Assembly (NCBI GenBank): GCA_964517215.1
Contig: CAZFBR010000211.1
Location: forward strand, 1-6,091
Reading direction: 5' to 3'
From: CAZFBR01 sp035353495 [NCBI: uncultured bacterium]
GTDB taxonomy: Bacteria > DAOPZR01
Length of the DNA: 6,091 bases
This document shows, in pieces, positions 1 to 4,159 of the stretch. The first letter of the stretch is position 1. Each line of letters starts with the position of its first letter. The position numbers and the translations under genes are program-made. Under the pieces are notes generated by a model. That model was not told the origin of the DNA and made no database searches. It was given only the letters and a program-made list of their open reading frames with translations.

Positions 1-1354
1 AGCTGATGAGCGCGAGCAGCGACAGGCACGAGGAAATGAGGATCACCGCGAGCATGATAAAGTAGTCGCCGGGCTCGGGCGAGAAGACGGGGCGGAGCAT
101 GATATTGAGCCCGCCGCGCCCCATGCCGGTCGGAGTCAGCGCGGTCAGGACGAAGACGAAGAGGAAGGCGCCGACGTAATAAAGGATCTTGGTGATGCCG
201 CCGCCGAGGATGAAGACCGCCTCCTGCTTGTAGTACATCTCCGGGGTGTGCAGGCGGATGTAGGTGCCCGGTTCGACCGGCTTCTCGAACGACAGCGCGC
301 GCAGGGCGCGGTGATTGGTCATGTGCCCCGAGAAGATGCAGGCGATGCCCATGGTGATGCCGGGGAAGAGGGCGCACATCAGCCCGGCAATGGTGCCCGG
401 CACGGTCGCGTAGCCGACCTCCTTCAGGTCGCCGTTGACGTATTTGGAGAGATACTGCCGTGCCGGCGCGCTCTGGTTGAACAGCGCCTGGATGGTCGAC
501 GGGAAGGCGAAGAACCCGACGAAGACCGGCATGATCGCCTGGAAGGCGTCCTCGACGGGAACCAGCGGCTTGGTGAGCAGGATGCAGCCGGTGACCGCGG
601 CGAGGGTGAAGGTGAACATGCCGGCAAAGACATTGCGCCAGGCGTCCTTGAATTTCGTCCACGGCGTTTTGCCGCGCCCCGCCCCCTTGGGCCATTCGCT
701 CATGACGTAGAAGACCATGATCAGGCCCAGGATCCAGTGGGTATGCGGCCCGATGATCTCATGGACGTAGGTGAGGACAAAGTAGGCCAGCGGGGTGAGC
801 ACAATGAGCACCATGGTGCCGGCCATGGTGCCGATGCCGGAGAGGATCGAGGCGTCCCAGCCGCGCCCGCGCGCCATCAGGTCGTTGGAGGGGAGCAGGG
901 TCGCGCCCGCCGATTCGTCCGCGGCGTTGAAGAAGGTCATGGGGATCGTATTGACGTAGGCGAAGGCGACGATCATGCCCATGAAGAACGGGGCCAGCAT
1001 GGCAAACGGGACGAGCCCCTTGATCACGATCCAGATCATGACGCTGATGCCCGCCACGTTGTAGATGTGCAGCGAAGGGATGAGGCAGAAGAAGGCGCCC
1101 ACCACGGTGCCGACCAGGGTGGCCAGCAGGATGCAGAGCGCGAGGCCGGTCGGCTCGTTCATGTAATGGTCCAGCTGCATCTTGTAGGGGAGCCACCAGC
1201 CGAGCGCCTCGGTCTTGCTCGCCTCCAGCCGGTCGGTCAGCGCGGAGAGCTGGTCGCCATTCGCGTCCGCGGCGGCCGGGGCCGACCAGGCGGGCAGCGC
1301 CGCGATGAGCAGGATGCAGCAGGCCAGCAGGAACGAAACGCGGGAACGGGTCAC
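1..1354 (-). CDS. TctA/DUF112-like polytopic membrane transporter protein (partial, 3' end outside window)
   Basis: About 451 codons are visible and the frame is still open at the left edge. The start is GTG at 1354. It is supported by a clear signal peptide: basic MTRSR, a hydrophobic stretch at about residues 7-20, and a likely cleavage after AWS (about residue 24). Many hydrophobic helices follow, from about residue 71 on. Two glycine/proline signatures stand out: GAFFCLIPSLHIYNVAG (about 87-102) and GTIAGLMCALFPGITMG (about 320-336). They resemble the paired G-x-PG half-repeats of TctA/DUF112 permeases. NTIPMTFFNAADESAG (135-150), followed by LLPSNDLMARGRGWDAS, matches my memory of the archaeal-type DUF112 pattern. 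TctA proteins form the large permease of tripartite tricarboxylate transporters, but no TctB or TctC is present here, so the substrate is open. The gene starts 3 nt after the OB-fold gene with no good SD, so coupled translation is likely. Membrane protein: very sure. Family: fairly sure. Confidence 0.72.
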   Translation of the reverse strand, partial: MTRSRVSFLLACCILLIAALPAWSAPAAADANGDQLSALTDRLEASKTEALGWWLPYKMQLDHYMNEPTGLALCILLATLVGTVVGAFFCLIPSLHIYNVAGISVMIWIVIKGLVPFAMLAPFFMGMIVAFAYVNTIPMTFFNAADESAGATLLPSNDLMARGRGWDASILSGIGTMAGTMVLIVLTPLAYFVLTYVHEIIGPHTHWILGLIMVFYVMSEWPKGAGRGKTPWTKFKDAWRNVFAGMFTFTLAAVTGCILLTKPLVPVEDAFQAIMPVFVGFFAFPSTIQALFNQSAPARQYLSKYVNGDLKEVGYATVPGTIAGLMCALFPGITMGIACIFSGHMTNHRALRALSFEKPVEPGTYIRLHTPEMYYKQEAVFILGGGITKILYYVGAFLFVFVLTALTPTGMGRGGLNIMLRPVFSPEPGDYFIMLAVILISSCLSLLALIS

Positions 1355-1357
1355 CGG

Positions 1358-2587
1358 CTACTCTGCGCTGCCCGCAGCGTCGCCGCTGACCGGCTTGATG
1401 CTGTCGAGGTCATTCAGGACGGCGTTCAGTTCGCCGCGGTAGGAGCCGATCTTCACGGCCATCTCCAGCCGGCTGGACGTCGTGGTGAGCAGCTCGCGGG
1501 TTTCGGCGGAGAGTTTCTTGAAATTGTTGTCGAACATCACCACGCCCAGCGTGCCGGTCTGGTCGCTCACGGTGAACTGGTGCAGGGTCGTGCCGCTGCG
1601 GGTGTCCCGGGTCTCATACTTGTCGATGGTGACCTGCAGGCGCACGGTCTGATCGACGTCGCCGTCGGTCAAACTCTTGATGCCGACCGGGCCGTCCGCG
1701 CGCGCCGCCGCCGGCCGTTCCGCCGCCGGGGTGCTGGCTGTGCCGCGGCTGCTGCCGCCGTCGCCGGCGGTCAGGCCGCTGATGTCGCTGATGGTGCCGT
1801 TGACTTCGCCCTGATACTCGCCGATGCGGATGAACAGCTCCACCGGCTTCCCGGACTCGGTCAGCAGCGCCCGGGCGTCATCGCTCAGCTTCTTGAACGT
1901 GGCGTCGAACATCACCAGGTTCAGGGACCCGGAACTGTCGCGGACGGAGAAGGTGTGCAGCACCGAACCGCTGCGCGTGGGCCGGGTGGCGTATTCCTTG
2001 ACTGTAACGCTGAGCAGCACGGTCTTGTCGACGTCGTCAAGGCTGATGCTGCTGATGGTCACCGGCTTGACCGGTTCAATGATTACCAGCCGCTCGGGTA
2101 CCGCCAGCATGATGGTGGCGCCGTAGCGCTGCGAGGCGGAGATGTTGCCCGTCACCTCGATCTTGTCCCCCACTCGCGGCACCCGCCCCAAACGGCGCAT
2201 TTCGTCGAGCTTGCCGTAGGCCAGCATGTTGATGTCGCCCGTGCCGTCGTTGATGGTGACGCTCAGCGATTTCTTGGCCGGATTCTCCCGGACCGCCGTG
2301 ACCGTCCCCTTGATGGTGGCCATGGCGTTGATGGTCAGCTCGGTGATGTCCTTGACGTGCAGCACCTCGGGGGTCTTCAGGTAGGCAGCCACCCAGAGCA
2401 GGATGACGCCGACGATCGAGCCGATGATGCAGAAGGTGCGCACCGCCTGCACGGCAATGCGCTTCTGCGCGCGCGCGCCGCAGCGCGGGCAGGTGAGCAT
2501 CGGCCCGACGAAAAAGCCGCACGATGGGCACTGGGCCGAGTCCAGATGGTTTGTTGTCTGCTGCGTGGAGGTCGGGTTCGTTTCCAT
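1358..2587 (-). CDS. Zinc-ribbon, single-helix membrane protein with OB-fold-like domains, two of them duplicated
   Basis: 409 residues from ATG 2587. A longer frame from TTG 2623 is rejected because it would run through the promoter. Order of parts: a short polar N-terminus; a zinc-ribbon-like CPSCG...CPRCG (C20, C23, C33, C36); a basic stretch; one membrane helix (about 51-70); a first beta-rich domain (about 77-172) with INDGTGDINMLAYG, typical of OB-fold nucleic-acid-binding domains; then two related domains at 176-270 and 301-395 joined by an Ala/Gly/Pro/Ser linker. The basic residues before the helix suggest the zinc ribbon is cytoplasmic and the OB domains lie outside. That argues against simple DNA or RNA binding and fits a ligand- or protein-binding role. 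It is the first gene of a unit with the TctA-like permease. Function is unknown. No SD is visible before the ATG. OB assignment is from sequence pattern only. Confidence 0.85.
   Translation of the reverse strand: METNPTSTQQTTNHLDSAQCPSCGFFVGPMLTCPRCGARAQKRIAVQAVRTFCIIGSIVGVILLWVAAYLKTPEVLHVKDITELTINAMATIKGTVTAVRENPAKKSLSVTINDGTGDINMLAYGKLDEMRRLGRVPRVGDKIEVTGNISASQRYGATIMLAVPERLVIIEPVKPVTISSISLDDVDKTVLLSVTVKEYATRPTRSGSVLHTFSVRDSSGSLNLVMFDATFKKLSDDARALLTESGKPVELFIRIGEYQGEVNGTISDISGLTAGDGGSSRGTASTPAAERPAAARADGPVGIKSLTDGDVDQTVRLQVTIDKYETRDTRSGTTLHQFTVSDQTGTLGVVMFDNNFKKLSAETRELLTTTSSRLEMAVKIGSYRGELNAVLNDLDSIKPVSGDAAGSAE
1403..1687 (-). repeat. Intragenic domain repeat, copy B (residues 301-395)
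   Basis: Second copy of the 95-residue repeat, separated from copy A by a low-complexity Ala/Gly/Pro/Ser linker of about 30 residues. The strand pattern and the VMFDNNFKKLS core are kept, while the surface positions differ, as expected from an old duplication rather than a recent one. Confidence 0.85.
1778..2062 (-). repeat. Intragenic domain repeat, copy A (residues 176-270)
   Basis: First copy of a 95-residue repeat in the OB-fold gene. An ungapped hand alignment to copy B (1403-1687) gives about 46 identities in 95. Shared anchors are VD-TV-L-VT, TRSG--LH-F-V, VMFD--FKKLS and the G-Y-GE-N near the end. This shows duplication of one OB-like domain inside the gene. Confidence 0.85.
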
Positions 2588-2594
2588 GCGGCGG

Positions 2595-2623
2595 TATATA
2601 CTACGCGCGGGTGGACTTGTCAA
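2595..2623 (-). promoter_or_regulatory. Sigma-70-type promoter of the OB-fold/TctA-like unit, near-leaderless
   Basis: Read leftward, a perfect -35 TTGACA (2618-2623) is followed by exactly 17 bp and a -10 of TATATA (2595-2600, 4 of 6 to TATAAT). Standard spacing puts the start point near 2588, directly before the ATG at 2587. There is no SD between the -10 and the ATG. A leaderless or nearly leaderless transcript is therefore inferred. The promoter also decides the start codon, because the upstream TTG at 2623 is part of the -35 box. Confidence 0.7.
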
Positions 2624-2629
2624 ATGGCC

Positions 2630-2658
2630 TTGACAGCGGCTGCAGGTCCGGGTAGAGT
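2630..2658 (+). promoter_or_regulatory. Sigma-70-type promoter of the methyltransferase gene
   Basis: A perfect -35 TTGACA (2630-2635), 17 bp spacer and -10 TAGAGT (2653-2658, 4 of 6 to consensus). The predicted start point is near 2665, giving a leader of about 33 nt that contains a stem-loop and an SD. The -35 lies 6 bp from the -35 of the leftward promoter, so the two sites face away from each other and a single bound regulator could affect both. Confidence 0.65.
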
Positions 2659-2665
2659 GGCGGCC

Positions 2666-2683
2666 TGCGGCAGGGCTGCCGCA
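2666..2683 (+). promoter_or_regulatory. Stem-loop at the 5' end of the methyltransferase leader
   Basis: TGCGGCA (2666-2672) and TGCCGCA (2677-2683) pair perfectly over 7 bp around the loop GGGC. The predicted transcript start (about 2665) sits right at its base, and the SD GGAGG follows 2 nt after it. Hairpins at a 5' end can protect mRNA from decay. Closeness to the SD could also limit ribosome access. Both roles are inferences. Confidence 0.5.
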
Positions 2684-2697
2684 TTGGAGGAATCAGC

Positions 2698-3369
2698 ATG
2701 GGCGAATGCCGCCACCACGTGCGCGATCATTTCGACCGGGAAGCCCCGGCGTACGACGGGCTGATTGCGCGCATCATTCCGGGATACCACGCGCAGAATG
2801 AGCAGCTGCTGACGCTGCTTGGCCGGCCCGCGCGGGTGCTCGATCTCGGCTGCGGGACCGGGGTGCTGGCGGCCGGGGTCCTGACCCGGTTCCCGGAGGC
2901 GCAGGTGCATGCGCTCGATCTTGCCCCGGGTATGGTCGAACAGTGCCGGGCGAATCTGGCCCGCTTTGGCGAACGGGCCACGGTGGCACAGGGCGATTTC
3001 TCCGCGTGGACGACACCGACGACGTATGACGCGGTCGTCTCCGGACTGGCGATCCATCATCTGCCGGATGCCGGGAAGCAGGACCTGTTCCGGCGCATCC
3101 GCGGCTGGCTGCGCCCGGGCGGGGTTTTCGTGAATCGTGATATTGTTCTTGGTGAAACCCCGGCGGAAAATCAGCGCCTGCTCGACGACTGGCAGGCATT
3201 CATGGCAGCACATGGTGAAGAAGCAGCGAAATGGCTTGCCGTCCATCAGCGTGAAGACCTTCCGGCCCGTCTTTCAGAGCAACTGCGCTGGCTCACAGAA
3301 TCCGGATTTCGTGAGGTGACGATACACGGCCAATGGCTCCATGTCGTCATCTATTACGCACACTCCTAA
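2698..3369 (+). CDS. Class I SAM-dependent methyltransferase, substrate unknown
   Basis: 223 residues, a usual length for a free-standing class I methyltransferase. The ATG at 2698 is set by the SD GGAGG (2686-2690) with 7 nt spacing. Motif I, the SAM-binding glycine loop, is VLDLGCGTG (47-55). The acidic residue after strand 2 is D74 in VHALDLAPGMV. G99-D100 lies in the adenine-contact region. YDAVVSGLAIHHLPD (110-124) covers motif II and its following His-His, and LRPGGVFV (138-145) is motif III. This pattern fits the UbiE/COQ5-like or methyltransferase-domain-25 group, whose members methylate small molecules, lipids or proteins. No membrane segment or signal peptide is seen, so it is cytosolic. 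It is divergent from the OB-fold gene and followed by an AT-rich gap, so it is probably monocistronic. The fold is certain, the substrate cannot be named. Confidence 0.93.
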   Translation: MGECRHHVRDHFDREAPAYDGLIARIIPGYHAQNEQLLTLLGRPARVLDLGCGTGVLAAGVLTRFPEAQVHALDLAPGMVEQCRANLARFGERATVAQGDFSAWTTPTTYDAVVSGLAIHHLPDAGKQDLFRRIRGWLRPGGVFVNRDIVLGETPAENQRLLDDWQAFMAAHGEEAAKWLAVHQREDLPARLSEQLRWLTESGFREVTIHGQWLHVVIYYAHS

Positions 3370-3387
3370 CCACTAACCAAGCTCATT

Positions 3388-3404
3388 TGGCAGCACCTCT
3401 GCCA
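3388..3404 (+). terminator. Weak hairpin after the methyltransferase gene
   Basis: TGGCAG (3388-3393) pairs with CTGCCA (3399-3404) around a 5-nt loop, 18 nt past the stop codon. No T-run follows, only a mixed AT-rich stretch, so it is at best a weak intrinsic terminator. Confidence 0.25.
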
Positions 3405-3500
3405 TAATGACATTGTTATATAGTAGTAATATTGCGGTAACAATCAGCGTAACTATATGAATAATAATAATAAAAATCAAAATAATTAAGTGACATGAGC
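3404..3500 (+). promoter_or_regulatory. AT-rich control region upstream of the Hsp20 gene
   Basis: Between 3404 and 3490 only 18 of 87 bases are G or C, in a window that is otherwise strongly GC-rich. The island holds an inverted pair ATTGTTA (3412-3418) / TAACAAT (3438-3444), a direct pair GTAAC (3437-3441 and 3449-3453, 12 bp apart), and four AAT units (3460-3471). A weak promoter reading is TTGCGG (3432-3437), 16 bp, TATATG (3454-3459). No CIRCE, HAIR or sigma-32 consensus was found. Its position suggests it drives the chaperone gene, but no start point can be fixed. Confidence 0.4.
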
Positions 3501-3502
3501 TA

Positions 3503-3514
3503 TGCAATTGCAAT
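3503..3514. repeat. Overlapping short palindromes before the Hsp20 start
   Basis: TGCAATTGCA (3503-3512) is a perfect 10-bp palindrome, and ATTGCAAT (3507-3514) is a second, overlapping one. They lie between the AT-rich island and the preferred start codon, where an operator could sit. If translation began at 3502 they would be coding. Function is not shown. Confidence 0.3.
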
Positions 3515-3543
3515 GGACAGATGCTCGAAAGAAAACGATGATC

Positions 3544-3981
3544 ATGACACTGGTACGATGGCGGCCATTCAGGGAGCTGGTAGGCGTGGAGAATGATATT
3601 GACCGCTGGCTGGAGACCTTCTCTACGGGCGATAACCGGGTGCGTGAGTATCTGATGCCGCCGCTCGATGTCGAGGAGCGGGATAAGGAGTACATCGTGC
3701 GCACGGAAGTGCCGGGGGTGCCGCGTGAGGGGCTGCAGGTCACCGTGGAAAACGGGGTGCTGACCATTACCGGCGAGAAGAAGTACGAGCATGAGGAGGG
3801 GAAGGGGACGAAACAGCATCGGCTGGAACGCAGCTATGGCAGTTTTCGCCGGACGCTGCTCCTGCCCGAAACGGTTGACCATGAGCAGATTGAAGGGAAG
3901 CTGGTGGACGGGGTGCTGACGCTGACGCTGCACAAGCGGGAAGAGACGAAGCCGAAGCAGCTCACGGTCACGATCGGGTAG
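3544..3981 (+). CDS. Small heat-shock protein, Hsp20/alpha-crystallin family
   Basis: 145 residues from ATG 3544, a normal length for bacterial Hsp20. Such proteins form oligomers in the cytosol and hold unfolding proteins without ATP until other chaperones refold them. The N-terminus MTLVRWRPFREL is the usual opening for this family. The alpha-crystallin domain runs from about MPPLDVEERDKEYIV to LTLHKREE. Hallmarks are ERSYGSFRRTLLLPE and DGVLTLTLHK, the latter matching the GVL motif near the domain's end. The tail LTVTIG supplies the I/V-x-I/V motif that docks into neighbouring subunits. In-frame ATGs at 3538 and 3502 would add 2 or 14 residues. None of the three has a convincing SD, and family resemblance favours 3544. 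A strong terminator follows, and htpG lies downstream on the same strand, making a small chaperone cluster. Confidence 0.93.
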   Translation: MTLVRWRPFRELVGVENDIDRWLETFSTGDNRVREYLMPPLDVEERDKEYIVRTEVPGVPREGLQVTVENGVLTITGEKKYEHEEGKGTKQHRLERSYGSFRRTLLLPETVDHEQIEGKLVDGVLTLTLHKREETKPKQLTVTIG

Positions 3982-3999
3982 GGCAAGGTGGTTTACGGG

Positions 4000-4030
4000 G
4001 ACGGGCCGCAGCGACGGCCCGTCTTCTTTG
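4000..4030 (+). terminator. Rho-independent-type terminator after the Hsp20 gene
   Basis: GACGGGCCG (4000-4008) pairs perfectly with CGGCCCGTC (4015-4023) around a 6-nt loop, followed by the T-rich TTCTTTGT. Two further G-T wobbles can lengthen the stem. It begins 18 nt past the stop codon. The T tract is interrupted by C and G, so some read-through into htpG is possible. Confidence 0.7.
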
Positions 4031-4035
4031 TGCCT

Positions 4036-4050
4036 GACGCCGGCGGCGTC
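4036..4050 (+). other. Second small hairpin between hsp20 and htpG
   Basis: GACGCC (4036-4041) and GGCGTC (4045-4050) form a 6-bp stem with loop GGC, 12 nt after the main terminator stem. No T-run follows. It may back up termination or be chance in GC-rich DNA. Confidence 0.3.
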
Positions 4051-4100
4051 GGGATGCTGTCGGGAATGAATCCGGTTGCGTTCCGGGCTGCGCGGACGGG

Positions 4101-4130
4101 TTGCCGGGACGCGGCCGAATAAGCTACCAT
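4101..4130 (+). promoter_or_regulatory. Possible promoter of htpG
   Basis: TTGCCG (4101-4106, 4 of 6) and TACCAT (4125-4130, 4 of 6) are 18 bp apart. The start point would fall near 4137, leaving a leader of about 23 nt that includes the SD. The site lies after the hsp20 terminator, where a separate promoter is expected. No heat-shock sigma or CIRCE consensus was recognised. Confidence 0.35.
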
Positions 4131-4142
4131 CACTCATCGACC

Positions 4143-4150
4143 AAGGAGGA
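4143..4150 (+). promoter_or_regulatory. Strong Shine-Dalgarno site that sets the htpG start
   Basis: AAGGAGGA lies 9 nt before the ATG at 4160. This decides the start: the frame stays open upstream to a TTG at 4076, but that extension covers the putative promoter and the SD and has no homology to HtpG. Confidence 0.85.
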
Positions 4151-4159
4151 GTATCACCC

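Noticed and set aside
2588-2623. N-terminal extension of the OB-fold protein from TTG 2623
   Set aside because: The TTG is the first part of a perfect -35 box, and the extension would be untranscribed from that promoter.
248-2764. An 838-codon open frame on the plus strand
   Set aside because: It is antisense to the signal-peptide membrane gene and the zinc-ribbon/OB gene and runs through both promoters. Its product is a low-complexity mix rich in Arg, Gly, His, Asp and Ala with no domain; long antisense frames are expected in GC-rich DNA.
2620-3246. A 208-codon open frame on the minus strand opposite the methyltransferase
   Set aside because: The plus-strand frame has all SAM-binding motifs, an SD and a promoter; the minus frame has none of these and would read across the divergent promoters.
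3460-3471. Four AAT units as a phase-variable microsatellite
   Set aside because: Too few units, and no coding frame or promoter spacer that the repeat would clearly switch.
3370-3543. CIRCE, HAIR or sigma-32 heat-shock control site before the Hsp20 gene
   Set aside because: No TTAGCACTC/GAGTGCTAA, CTTGAGT/ACTCAAG or CTTGAA/CCCCAT pattern was found by eye.
4076-4159. N-terminal extension of HtpG from TTG 4076
   Set aside because: The strong SD at 4143-4150 and the match of MAQQQFQTEV to the usual HtpG start fix the ATG at 4160.
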